DNA from: a virus
DNA length: 25,192 nt
Strand: one strand, 5' to 3'
IMG/VR virus record: IMGVR_UViG_3300032246_002495
Location: 1-25,192 of that record
Shown here: one piece after another, positions 14,442 to 21,524 of the stretch
How the letters are laid out: each line of letters opens with the position of its first letter
Position numbering within the stretch: the first letter of the stretch is position 1
Made by a program: the position numbers and the translations under genes
Notes under the pieces: model-generated
Told to the model about the DNA's origin: nothing
Seen by the model: the letters and a program-made list of their open reading frames with translations, nothing else
Databases searched by the model: none

Positions 14442-14766
14442 TATTTCCCCTTTCAACAAGAAAATCTTTCATTTTGTCCATGGCTTGCGCGGGGGTTGCG
14501 CCTTGCTCAGCAAAAACTTCACCCGTGGGGTTAACTACCTCCACCCTCCAACCAAGCAAAAGAAAACTTAAGCGGTCAAGCCACCATTGAGGGGGCATGG
14601 CTTTTTGCAACTCGGTCCAGGCGCAATGAATGCAGCGCGGGTCTTTGCTGTTTTGAATAAAGCCAACAGAGGGGGCGGCGAGAAACCCCGCCTCCCCCTC
14701 ATGTCCGCATTGCTTGGCCTTACTTGCCAACGGTAAAATTCCACTCGCCGGTATGCGAATAGTCAT
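14434..14766 (-). CDS. Small protein with CGH...CIHC zinc motif
   Basis: Up to 110 aa from ATG at 14766, which overlaps the lipoprotein gene by 47 nt. A TTG at 14729, near the lipoprotein stop, is a second start option. Residues: 'CGHEGE' near 20, 'RCIHCAWTEL' near 44, then 'GWRVEVVNPTGEVFAEQ' and a helix 'TPAQAMDKMKDFLVER'. A C-x-H ... C-x2-C zinc site is probable. Unknown function; part of the lipoprotein operon. Confidence 0.6.
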   Translation of the reverse strand: MTIRIPASGILPLASKAKQCGHEGEAGFLAAPSVGFIQNSKDPRCIHCAWTELQKAMPPQWWLDRLSFLLLGWRVEVVNPTGEVFAEQGATPAQAMDKMKDFLVERGNNG

Positions 14767-15226
14767 CTAGACGCAGGAAGAACGTTGAGTTGCCCTTCGG
14801 CACCTCGAACGTAACCCACCCCTTCGCCTTGCGACCAGCGGAAAGCTCGTTGCTTGAACCAAGGTCTGGGTCTCGACTCCAAATGCTTGGAGTATAGGTA
14901 TACCCCTCGTCGGTTGCCAGCGAGAAATACAAGGTGTTGTACGACGTGCCGCTCACCAAAGCCTCAACCGTTATAAGTACGGTTACATACTTATTGCCAG
15001 GGTCTGGAGCAAAGTAATCCGAAATTCCCGCCCACGTCTCAGCGTCTTCAAACGTCATTTTCATGTCGTCCCAAATCAGCTGATCACCAAGCGCCGCAAC
15101 CGCAGGGGTTGGGGCAACGGTCGGCTGCTCGCTTGTCTCCGGCGTTGAGGTTGCGATAGAGGCCCCACCGCTGTTGCACGCTGCGAGCAAAAGCGCCACA
15201 GCAATTAGTCCTAGAACCTTCTTCAT
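14720..15226 (-). CDS. Lipoprotein with DUF4352-like Ig domain
   Basis: 168 aa from ATG at 15226, AAGGAG SD 7 nt upstream. Residues 1-17 are a lipoprotein signal with lipobox 'LLAAC' (Cys17). A Thr/Pro linker (to about 45) leads to a beta domain: 'LIWDDMKMTFEDAETW', 'GNKYVTVLITVEAL', 'KGWVTFEVPKGNSTFFLRL', which is the pattern of the telokin-like DUF4352. These are extracytoplasmic proteins anchored in the membrane. In phages, lipoproteins of this size may act in superinfection exclusion or lysogenic conversion; here that is only inferred. It has its own strong promoter. Confidence 0.85.
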   Translation of the reverse strand: MKKVLGLIAVALLLAACNSGGASIATSTPETSEQPTVAPTPAVAALGDQLIWDDMKMTFEDAETWAGISDYFAPDPGNKYVTVLITVEALVSGTSYNTLYFSLATDEGYTYTPSIWSRDPDLGSSNELSAGRKAKGWVTFEVPKGNSTFFLRLDDYSHTGEWNFTVGK

Positions 15227-15274
15227 GATGGCTCCTTTCATCTACAGCCCGAGCCAATCTCAGGCAATGTGTAG

Positions 15275-15303
15275 ATGATACGCCCTCAGATTGTGGTTGT
15301 CAA
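15275..15303 (-). promoter_or_regulatory. Consensus sigma70 promoter of the lipoprotein operon
   Basis: TTGACA (15303-15298), 17 nt, TATCAT (15280-15275). The -35 starts 3 nt beyond the CCA end of the tRNA-Ile gene. An imperfect dyad, AATCTCAGG (15256-15264) and CCTCAGATT (15284-15292), brackets the -10 and start and could be an operator. Confidence 0.75.
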
Positions 15304-15306
15304 GAG

Positions 15307-15383
15307 TGGTGAGGAAGCCTGGACTCGAACCAGGGCCTAGCGAGATATAAGCTCGCTGCTCTAACCAATTAAGCTACTTCCCC
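15307..15383 (-). tRNA. tRNA-Ile(UAU)
   Basis: 77 nt with a full cloverleaf and encoded CCA. Acceptor GGGGAAG/CTTCCTC, D stem GCTT/GAGC, anticodon stem GCGAG/CTCGC with loop CTTATAT (anticodon UAU), T arm CCTGG-TTCGAGT-CCAGG, discriminator A. It reads AUA. Most bacteria read AUA with a CAU anticodon that needs lysidine, so a UAU tRNA-Ile is uncommon. Its first base is also the last base of the TAG stop of the gene before it. Confidence 0.93.
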
Positions 15384-15622
15384 TAGTTTACGCCGCGCTT
15401 TTGAGCGACCTTAGGTGCTGCTGGGGCAGGCGCTGGCCTTTCTACGGGTGTCTTGCCCGTTGATGCCCGAGCGTCTTGCAAACCTGCCCACCAACCCTCG
15501 CGGAAAGCTGCGTCAGCTTGCGATTGAAGCTTGGCATAGCGTACTGTCCCACCCGAAGAAGTCATAAATGCTCCAAGCGCAAAGCCAAACAGGAAAATAC
15601 CAATCATTTGAAGTATGTCCAT
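15383..15622 (-). CDS. Small single-TM protein
   Basis: 79 aa from ATG at 15622 with AGGAGG 8 nt upstream. One TM helix at about residues 4-22 (LQMIGIFLFGFALGAFMTS), then a charged helix 'YAKLQSQADAAFREGWWAGLQDA' and a Pro/Ala/Lys tail. Probably N-out or N-in with a cytoplasmic tail. The stop TAG shares its G with the first base of the tRNA-Ile gene, so mRNA and tRNA must be made from one transcript or use separate starts. Function unknown; spanin or holin-like roles are not supported. Confidence 0.72.
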   Translation of the reverse strand: MDILQMIGIFLFGFALGAFMTSSGGTVRYAKLQSQADAAFREGWWAGLQDARASTGKTPVERPAPAPAAPKVAQKRGVN

Positions 15623-15660
15623 TTGCAAATCCTCCTAGGTAGTGATTCTTTCTTCCGGGC

Positions 15661-15673
15661 ATTACAATAGCAC
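15661..15673. promoter_or_regulatory. Possible bidirectional -10 element
   Basis: ATTACAATAGCA contains TACAAT on plus (15663-15668) and an extended -10 TG-C-TATTGT on minus (15672-15664). It lies midway between the metallopeptidase gene and the small membrane protein gene, which diverge. No clear -35 is seen on either side. Confidence 0.35.
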
Positions 15674-15699
15674 GAATCAACCGCGTAGTGGGGGTAACC

Positions 15700-16206
15700 A
15701 TGCCTGGAGAGTGGAAACGCTTTCGTACCGTATACGACCCTGCCGCTCCTAAGAATGATCGGCTGGAGTGGCGCCCTACCCTGCGGTTTGTTGCCAAAGT
15801 TTGCCAAGAGCAGGGCATTGCCCTAAAGCGAGTGCATGTCCATTATCACCCAGAGGGCGAGGACAACATTCCAGCCAGTCACCCTTTTGGCGAGGCAGAG
15901 TATTGGAACGGCGTAATCTACCTGTGCGCCTGGGACGAAGACACAATCCTTCATGAGCTTGCCCACGTCTGGTCTGAGAGCTGGCACACACCCAAATGGG
16001 CATCCCTCTATCTGTCACTTTGCGAACACTACATGTCCCGTGAGGATTTCATGGAGGCCGTTGTTGGCACTGCTGCAGAAATGCCAGTAGTCCGGCACGC
16101 ACTAAAAAGGATTTACGGCATTACCGTTAAGGTTGGAAAGAGAACCCCTAAGGGAAGCCGGCCAATGTCCGACGAACAAAGAGTTCACGGTCGGCATTGT
16201 AGCTAG
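15700..16206 (+). CDS. HExxH zinc metallopeptidase-like phage protein
   Basis: 168 aa from ATG at 15700 (an in-frame GTG at 15688 is possible). 'DTILHELAHVWSESWHTPKWASLYLSL' contains HELAH (85-89) and a third His at 96 in 'HTPKW', like the SprT/minimal zincin arrangement HExxH...HGxxF/W. The N-terminal half is a beta region (KRVHVHYHPEGED, NGVIYLCAWDED) typical of these one-domain phage zincins. No signal peptide, so it would act in the cytoplasm. Substrate unknown. Its 3' end overlaps the convergent glycosyltransferase gene by 59 nt. Confidence 0.8.
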   Translation: MPGEWKRFRTVYDPAAPKNDRLEWRPTLRFVAKVCQEQGIALKRVHVHYHPEGEDNIPASHPFGEAEYWNGVIYLCAWDEDTILHELAHVWSESWHTPKWASLYLSLCEHYMSREDFMEAVVGTAAEMPVVRHALKRIYGITVKVGKRTPKGSRPMSDEQRVHGRHCS

Positions 16207-16828
16207 ACGCGCTTTCGTTTCTGTCGCATAGTTCGTCTCGGCCGTTGGTTCCAATCCACCTGTGCTCAACAATCTTGTCTTCCACTTTGACTATTTTGTT
16301 ATAAGACAAAGCCACGTCAGTAAATTCATTGTCGCAGTAAACGGAAATGTATTCAGGGTGATAGATATAGTTGAAACGCTCGTACCAGTTTCTGCCAATA
16401 AGAATTACCGTAGACACAGTTTCGCTGTTGCCGTAGCCGTCAGGCGGCCACACCGCACCGTCTAGGTCTGGCCAATTTTCCCTGACAAGGTTAACCATCT
16501 TTTCATCCCAGTCCTGGACAATTGGGATCATGTCGTCTTGGGCAAGGAAAAGAACCTCCCAGTACGAGTTGGCCTTATCCATGTCGGCATTGATGGCCTG
16601 AATCTTTGTGATGGAGTTTCCGTAGAAGTACTTTAAGTCAGTACCAAAGGCAATCATTTTTTCAAAAGTTTCCCTAACCTCGTCATTATTCATCGAGAGG
16701 TCGTCGCTGTCCATTGAGATTACCCACTCAATGTGATGCCTGCCAGAGGCAAGGCGCATGTATTCCGATAGGGTTTCAAAGAACTTTTTCTGCCGCGACC
16801 TGGTTGGAAACTTAACTAGCAGATGCAT
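16148..16828 (-). CDS. Family 2-like glycosyltransferase
   Basis: 226 aa. 'VISMDSDDLSM' (Asp40-Asp43) and 'LAQDDMIPI' near 96 are metal/nucleotide-sugar motifs of GT-A enzymes; 'EVLFLAQDD' and a later 'HPEYISVYCDNEFTD' region fit the acceptor side. No TM segment. It is the last gene after gmd-fcl-GT and starts 2 nt beyond the previous stop. Probably transfers a sugar made in this island. Confidence 0.8.
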   Translation of the reverse strand: MHLLVKFPTRSRQKKFFETLSEYMRLASGRHHIEWVISMDSDDLSMNNDEVRETFEKMIAFGTDLKYFYGNSITKIQAINADMDKANSYWEVLFLAQDDMIPIVQDWDEKMVNLVRENWPDLDGAVWPPDGYGNSETVSTVILIGRNWYERFNYIYHPEYISVYCDNEFTDVALSYNKIVKVEDKIVEHRWIGTNGRDELCDRNESASSYNADRELFVRRTLAGFP

Positions 16829-16830
16829 CC

Positions 16831-17424
16831 TTATTCCTTGCTTGGGTAGTAGTAGTAAATCTCACCAGGTATTCTTACCTCTTTGTGCAGGACAATCCGA
16901 ACACGCTTGGAAAAATCCTGATCCTCCCCGTTGTTGATTGGCTTAAAGCCAAAACGTTGAACAATTTCAGTTTTTATGGCGTTAAGATGGTTGGGCGTTC
17001 GGTAATAATTTCCGTCGTTCCCGGTAAACCAGCCATCGTGGTCAATGGAATGGTCAAACATCCGAGAACTTCCATTCTGGAAATAGATAATTCCCGTTAG
17101 TGTGGCGCAATCCGGACTAGATTCCAGGGCCTTAAGGGTTTTCTCAACGTAATCAGGGCTTACCATGTCGTCATCATCAATAAAAGCGCAGTACTCACCC
17201 ACTGCCGCCTGGCATAGCTCGTTGCGCTTTTCCCCAATGGTCATCTCCCCGTCGTCTACGAGGTGCAAGATCTCGACCTCATTGGTTATCTGCTTGGTCA
17301 AGACTTCCAGAAGTCTTTGTAGTTTTTCCGCGCGATCACTTACGGAACAGATTAAAAGCGATAGTCGCTTCTCTTTCTGCTCTAATTTTTGCGCAGCAAA
17401 TTCCTTAGGCATCCACGTCGACAT
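16831..17424 (-). CDS. Family 2 glycosyltransferase
   Basis: 197 aa. 'RLSLLICSVSDRAEKLQRLLEVL' at the N-terminus is the GT2 first strand, 'GEKRNELCQAAVGEYCAFIDDDDMVSPDY' (64-92) carries the DxD, and 'INNGEDQDFSKRV' near 168 carries the catalytic ED. Short single GT-A domain, soluble. GAGG SD 8 nt upstream. Lies directly after fcl, so a fucosyltransferase role is a reasonable guess, not shown. Confidence 0.85.
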   Translation of the reverse strand: MSTWMPKEFAAQKLEQKEKRLSLLICSVSDRAEKLQRLLEVLTKQITNEVEILHLVDDGEMTIGEKRNELCQAAVGEYCAFIDDDDMVSPDYVEKTLKALESSPDCATLTGIIYFQNGSSRMFDHSIDHDGWFTGNDGNYYRTPNHLNAIKTEIVQRFGFKPINNGEDQDFSKRVRIVLHKEVRIPGEIYYYYPSKE

Positions 17425-17426
17425 AT

Positions 17427-18362
17427 CTAAACCTCACTGGACATCCACCGGTATGTCCGGTCTAGTCCTTCGGCCAGGCTAATCTTTGATTCCCAACCTA
17501 GCAAGTCAAATGCTCTCTGCGCATTGACGGACCGGCGTGGTTGACCGTCGGGTTTTGAGTCGTCCCAGGCAAACTTGCCCTCGTAGCCGACCACCATGGC
17601 AATCATTGTTGCCAGCGTTTTGATCGTAATTTCCGCACCTGCGCCAAGGTTAATGGGCAGCGTAGGCACGTTTTTTGCAGCAGCGCGGACAATTCCCTCG
17701 GCCGCGTCATCAACGTAAAGGAATTCCCGGCTTGCCTCTCCCGTGCCCCAGAGACTTACTACCCCTTCTCCTGACCTCTTTGCCTCAATGCACTTACGCA
17801 TGATGGCCGGGATTACGTGAGAGGTGTCCGGATTAATGTTGTCGCCAGGACCATAAAGGTTTGTCGGGATGACGTAGGCAATGTTCATGCCGTATTGCTG
17901 GGCGTAGGCCTCTGCTTGCACTAGTAGCATCTTCTTTGCAACTCCGTAAGGCGCGTTTGTCTCCTCTGGGTATCCGGCCCAAAGCCCTTCCTCAATGAAC
18001 GGGGGTTTTGCGTACTTCGGATAGGAGCACACGGTGCCCACCACAACGACCTTAGATGTTTCAGCAATGCGCGCCTGCTCTATGACGTTTAAGCCCATCA
18101 TGGCGTTGGCGTACAAGAATCTTCCAGGAAATTTCATGTTTGCACCAATGCCGCCAACTTCTGCCGCGGCGTGGATAACAACATCTGGCTTTGCTTCCTT
18201 AAACAGTTGAGCGGTTTGTGTTTGTGAAGTCAAGTCCCAGTCCCAGGACCGCGGAATAAGAACGTCTGCGGTGTTGTGCAAGTCCAACCGCTCAACGATC
18301 CGCTCTCCAAGAAAGCCACCGCCGCCTGTTACAAGCACTACCTTGCCGCGCAGCTTGCTCAT
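17427..18362 (-). CDS. fcl: GDP-L-fucose synthase (SDR epimerase/reductase)
   Basis: 311 aa. NAD(P)-binding 'VTGGGGFLG' (11-19); catalytic Ser113 in 'VVGTVCSYPKYA' and Tyr139-Lys143 in 'NAPYGVAKKMLL'; 'NLYGPGDN' and 'EFLYVDDAA' follow in family order. These match GDP-4-keto-6-deoxy-D-mannose 3,5-epimerase-4-reductase (WcaG/Fcl), which makes GDP-L-fucose from the Gmd product using NADPH. It overlaps gmd by ATGA, so the two steps are co-expressed. No frameshift or missing residue seen. Confidence 0.9.
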   Translation of the reverse strand: MSKLRGKVVLVTGGGGFLGERIVERLDLHNTADVLIPRSWDWDLTSQTQTAQLFKEAKPDVVIHAAAEVGGIGANMKFPGRFLYANAMMGLNVIEQARIAETSKVVVVGTVCSYPKYAKPPFIEEGLWAGYPEETNAPYGVAKKMLLVQAEAYAQQYGMNIAYVIPTNLYGPGDNINPDTSHVIPAIMRKCIEAKRSGEGVVSLWGTGEASREFLYVDDAAEGIVRAAAKNVPTLPINLGAGAEITIKTLATMIAMVVGYEGKFAWDDSKPDGQPRRSVNAQRAFDLLGWESKISLAEGLDRTYRWMSSEV

Positions 18363-19339
18363 CTTGGTCCATCCATGTCTGCTTTGAGCATGATGCCTAC
18401 AAGTTCTTCAAACTTTACCTTTGGCTCCCAGCCAAGGATGTTCTTTGCCCGAGTGGCATCGCCACAGAGCTGATCAACCTCGGCCGGTCTAAAATATCGC
18501 TGGTCGACCTCAACATAATCTTTCCAGTTGAGACCGACCAATGAGAAAGCCCTTTCGCACAGTTCCTGAACTGTATGCATTTCCCCCGTAGCCACTACGT
18601 AATCTCCGGGCTTGTCCTGCTGAAGCATGAGCCACATAGCCTCAACGTACTCGGGCGCATAGCCCCAGTCTCGTTTTGCTTCTAGGTTTCCCATGACCAA
18701 TTTACTTGCGCGTCGTGCCGCAATATCTGCAACACCACGGGTAACTTTGTGGGTGACAAAGGTGTTGCCGCGCCTTGGTGATTCATGGTTAAAAAGAATG
18801 CCGTTGCTTGCATGGACTAGGTATGCGTTGCGGTAAAGCTTTGTCATGTCGTGAGCAAAAACTTTTGATATGGCGTACGGGCTTTGCGGGTTAAAGGGAG
18901 TTGACTCCCGCTGAGGGGTTTCAAGCACCTTGCCGTACATCTCGCTGGAGCTTGCCTGGTAGTAGCGGACATCCCAGTCTGCCCACCTGACTGATTCAAG
19001 TAGGCGCAAGGTCCCGATGGCATCTGTCTGTGCGGTGAATTCCGGGATGTCAAAGCTCACCTTGACATGGCTTTGGGCGGCAAGGTTGTAGACCTCATTT
19101 GGCTTGATCCTTTGCATTAGGGCGTTGATAGAGCTGCCGTCGAGCATGTCCCCGTAATGCAAGGCAAACGGCACAGAGCCGTCTTTTGCCTGCTCAATGA
19201 GGTGGTCTATTCGCTGTGTATTGAAATTGCTGGCGCGTCGAATGACACCATGGACCTCGTAGCCTTTGCTGAGCAACAACTCAGAAAGATACGATCCGTC
19301 CTGGCCAGTAACCCCAAAGATCAACGCTTTCCTTGCCAC
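18359..19339 (-). CDS. gmd: GDP-mannose 4,6-dehydratase
   Basis: 326 aa from a GTG at 19339, chosen because it gives the family N-terminus MARKALIFGVTGQDGSYL and because TATACT ends 6 nt before it (leaderless); a GTG at 19354 would add five residues. NADP motif 'GVTGQDG', 'GDMLDGSS', catalytic 'SSSEMYG' (Ser/Glu) and 'SPYAISK' (Tyr/Lys), 'NHESPRRG' and 'RDWGYAPEYVEAMW' are all standard Gmd blocks. It converts GDP-D-mannose to GDP-4-keto-6-deoxy-D-mannose, the first step to GDP-L-fucose or related sugars. Confidence 0.95.
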   Translation of the reverse strand: MARKALIFGVTGQDGSYLSELLLSKGYEVHGVIRRASNFNTQRIDHLIEQAKDGSVPFALHYGDMLDGSSINALMQRIKPNEVYNLAAQSHVKVSFDIPEFTAQTDAIGTLRLLESVRWADWDVRYYQASSSEMYGKVLETPQRESTPFNPQSPYAISKVFAHDMTKLYRNAYLVHASNGILFNHESPRRGNTFVTHKVTRGVADIAARRASKLVMGNLEAKRDWGYAPEYVEAMWLMLQQDKPGDYVVATGEMHTVQELCERAFSLVGLNWKDYVEVDQRYFRPAEVDQLCGDATRAKNILGWEPKVKFEELVGIMLKADMDGPR

Positions 19340-19345
19340 GCCGGG

Positions 19346-19351
19346 AGTATA
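19346..19351 (-). promoter_or_regulatory. -10 hexamer of leaderless gmd mRNA
   Basis: TATACT on minus (19351-19346), 6 nt before the GTG at 19339. A weak TTACGG lies 16 nt upstream. It diverges from the -10 at 19387-19392, so both arms of the sugar island start within 60 bp. Confidence 0.5.
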
Positions 19352-19384
19352 CACACATGAAAGTGGCCCGTAACTTGCGTGTCG

Positions 19385-19392
19385 TGTAGTAT
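19385..19392 (+). promoter_or_regulatory. -10 hexamer of leaderless zinc-ribbon/glycosyltransferase mRNA
   Basis: TAGTAT (19387-19392), preceded by TG, ends 6 nt before the GTG at 19399. No SD precedes that GTG, which fits a leaderless message. Confidence 0.5.
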
Positions 19393-19398
19393 CTTTGT

Positions 19399-19551
19399 GT
19401 GGTAGAGGACAAACAGATTCCCCAGGAGCCGGAAGCAGACCCAGAAGAAGTTATAATGACTTGTCTGAATTGCGGAAGGCGAATGAGCCACCGAAGCTGT
19501 AAATTGATTTGCGAATGCGGCTACTATGCCTCCTGTTCAGACTACTATTAG
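19399..19551 (+). CDS. Small zinc-ribbon protein, 50 aa
   Basis: GTG start, acidic N-terminus (VEDKQIPQEPEADPEE), then 'MTCLNCGRRMSHRSCKLICECGYYASC', a treble Cys pattern CxxCG...C...CxCG typical of small phage zinc ribbons. It is leaderless by prediction and is the first gene of the plus arm. Its stop TAG runs into the AGGAG SD of the glycosyltransferase 8 nt downstream, so the two are coupled. Function unknown. Confidence 0.75.
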   Translation: MVEDKQIPQEPEADPEEVIMTCLNCGRRMSHRSCKLICECGYYASCSDYY

Positions 19552-19559
19552 GAGTAATA

Positions 19560-20126
19560 ATGACTAGCAAAGTGACTGTCATTACGGCAACTATCCCCGG
19601 CAGGGAGGAGTTGCTGGAGCGCGCCCGGAAATCTGTTGGAGAGCAGACGGTGCAGCCCCATGCACACATTATTCAACTTGACATCAATAGAAACGGTGGT
19701 GCATTTACAAAAAACAGGCTATTTGACTTTGTCAAAACTGAGTGGTTTATGGTTCTTGACGACGACGATTTCCTTTTGCCGCATCATATTGAAACTTTGC
19801 TTAATCACTCAGAGGGCTACGACATTGTTGGCTCTTGGCATGAGGGAAAACACGCAACTTACAATCGCCCGCTGTCAGAAATTATCAATCAAAATAATGT
19901 TTTACGTCATGGCATTCCTCACACCGCCATTGTGCGTAGCGAATTGTTTTCTCGGCTTGGCCGATTTGCTATCCAAACCGCTTATGACACCAAATTCTGG
20001 GATGACGCAGTGAAGGCGGGTGCCAAGGTCAACATTGTTGAACAAAAAACTTGGCACTACGACATTGACGAAAGCCGCCCCCACGAAAGCCTAGGGGGTT
20101 TGCCATGGGCGAGCGAGAACGCCTAG
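19560..20126 (+). CDS. Family 2 glycosyltransferase
   Basis: 188 aa from ATG at 19560, AGGAG SD 5 nt upstream; an in-frame start at 19509 lies inside the zinc-ribbon gene. 'KVTVITATIPGREELLERA' is the GT2 first strand, 'TEWFMVLDDDDFLLPHHI' (60-77) the DxD, 'TKFWDDAVKAG' and 'TWHYDIDESRPHESLGG' the acceptor end. Soluble, single-domain. Overlaps the next gene by 22 nt. Confidence 0.88.
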   Translation: MTSKVTVITATIPGREELLERARKSVGEQTVQPHAHIIQLDINRNGGAFTKNRLFDFVKTEWFMVLDDDDFLLPHHIETLLNHSEGYDIVGSWHEGKHATYNRPLSEIINQNNVLRHGIPHTAIVRSELFSRLGRFAIQTAYDTKFWDDAVKAGAKVNIVEQKTWHYDIDESRPHESLGGLPWASENA

Positions 20127-20728
20127 TCATTCTTTCTGCTGGTAGGGCGACGCGCCTTGGAGGGAAAAACAAGCTGCTTGTGGAGGCTGCTGGCACGCCA
20201 GTTCTGGATTGGCACAAGCGTTCTGCTGGGAATTTGATTACAGACATCGTCGTTCGATCAACCGACTGGCTTGAAGTAAATCGAGCTGCCGAGCATTGGG
20301 TCTCTGGCGTTGTTACCCATGACGACCTAGACGGCCCGGCGGGTGCCCTTCGGCACTACGTATCGCATCGCTTCCACGATGGGCCGCTTACGGTCATCTT
20401 TGCCGACACGCTTGTGCCTTCAATTCCAGGGCATGCAGGCTCTTGGGTCGGGGTTGCCCCCAACCCGGGAAGGGTTTGGGATTACCAGCACGACTGGACG
20501 TGGGTTCGCGGCGTACCTGGCGGCAACGTCTGCGTTGGGCTATATCGATTTGAGAACACTGCAGCACTTCGACAAGTAATTTCGGACATCCCAAACTATG
20601 GGCAAGAGACTCCGATGATTGACGTGCTCAACGAATACGAAAAGATCTACCATATGCGCTCAGTCCATGTTGCTGGGTGGCAAGATGCCGGAGATTTTTC
20701 GGCAATAGCGAAAGTGCAGGCCATTTAA
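20105..20728 (+). CDS. Sugar nucleotidyltransferase-like protein
   Basis: 207 aa. 'LVILSAGRATRLGGKNKLLVEAAGTPVLDW' (7-36, here with SAGRATRLG for GxGTR and the KxxL lysine) is the NTP-transferase signature; 'GPLTVIFADTLVPSIPG' carries the metal Asp of the 'AD' motif; 'GWQDAGDFSAI' is the second metal site. Family members join a sugar-1-phosphate to an NTP. The donor and sugar cannot be read from sequence. It would supply another activated sugar to the local glycosyltransferases. Confidence 0.82.
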   Translation: MGERERLVILSAGRATRLGGKNKLLVEAAGTPVLDWHKRSAGNLITDIVVRSTDWLEVNRAAEHWVSGVVTHDDLDGPAGALRHYVSHRFHDGPLTVIFADTLVPSIPGHAGSWVGVAPNPGRVWDYQHDWTWVRGVPGGNVCVGLYRFENTAALRQVISDIPNYGQETPMIDVLNEYEKIYHMRSVHVAGWQDAGDFSAIAKVQAI

Positions 20729-21453
20729 TGTCGTACGCCCTTGCAAATATTCCTCCAGTGTCTTGTTACGTGCGCAAGGAATACCTGCGCGACCTAGAAG
20801 ACGGGCATGGTGAATTCACCCCAGCTTATTGGGTAACGGTGAAGGTTATTCGTCATCGCGCCCTATACATCGAGGCTTTTTTGCCGGAGTATGGCGCCCT
20901 GTACGACAAGCTTCCGATTAGTGCTTTTTTGCAAAAACCATCTACCCCAAAGGTTGACCTTACCCTTGGTGATTTGCAGCTATGGGACGCAAACTCAACA
21001 CAAATCTCCGTGATTGAAAAAGCGGTGTTAAAAAATATGCGTTGCAAATACAGGACTTCAAAGGGGGAATGGAACGAGGGCCACTACATGTTTACTGTTG
21101 ACATGGTGCACAGCGATCCAAATGAGATCAACGCAAACTGGGCAAGCCTTCCAGCTGAGCACAAGTCCTACAATTTTATTCGACTAGACAATGGGCAATA
21201 TGCCGCACAGCCAAACAACCGTGTCCTTTGGCTAGACGAGGCCCTGGTGTACAAGGAGACAAAGATTCCCGACTTTAAGGTGAGCACCAAGGAGTTCTCT
21301 GCGGAGGGCGGACGCTGGCGTCTGGGCGGAGAAGATTCTTGGAACTATGATAAGCAAGACGAAAAAGCCCAAGAAAAGTTTTTGCGCCCTATTAACCCAG
21401 ATCCAATCCGGGCACTAGGCGCAGCAATAAAAAAGGGTTCAATTTCGGATTAA
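20728..21453 (+). CDS. Conserved phage protein of unknown function
   Basis: 241 aa; ATG shares its A with the last base of the previous TAA (TAATG). 'IPPVSCYVRKEYLRDLEDGHGEF', 'LPEYGALYDKLPISAF', 'LQLWDANSTQISVIEK', 'EGHYMFTVDM', 'EHKSYNFIRLDNGQYAAQPNNRVLW' and 'PDFKVST' are blocks I recognise from a large hypothetical protein family in marine and freshwater phages. No known catalytic motif, soluble. Its linkage with the sugar genes may be local only. Confidence 0.85.
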   Translation: MSYALANIPPVSCYVRKEYLRDLEDGHGEFTPAYWVTVKVIRHRALYIEAFLPEYGALYDKLPISAFLQKPSTPKVDLTLGDLQLWDANSTQISVIEKAVLKNMRCKYRTSKGEWNEGHYMFTVDMVHSDPNEINANWASLPAEHKSYNFIRLDNGQYAAQPNNRVLWLDEALVYKETKIPDFKVSTKEFSAEGGRWRLGGEDSWNYDKQDEKAQEKFLRPINPDPIRALGAAIKKGSISD

Positions 21454-21459
21454 GAAAGC

Positions 21460-21495
21460 GCCGCTGGGTAGGAAAGGAATAACCACCCCAGCGGC
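21460..21495. terminator. Hairpin between convergent operons
   Basis: GCCGCTGGG (21460-21468) and CCCAGCGGC (21487-21495) form a 9-bp stem with an 18-nt loop, placed between the ends of the plus sugar operon and the minus 21525-22240 operon. On minus it is followed by GCTTTCTTA, weakly T-rich, so it may end transcription from both sides. The same CCGCTGGGG/CCCAGCGG stem recurs at 23467-23555. Confidence 0.5.
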
Positions 21496-21524
21496 AGTTG
21501 CCACTATATCAGAACAGATGTTCG

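Noticed and set aside
19358-19360. ATG just upstream of gmd
   Set aside because: It is out of frame with gmd; the GTG at 19339 gives the family N-terminus and has a -10 at the right distance.
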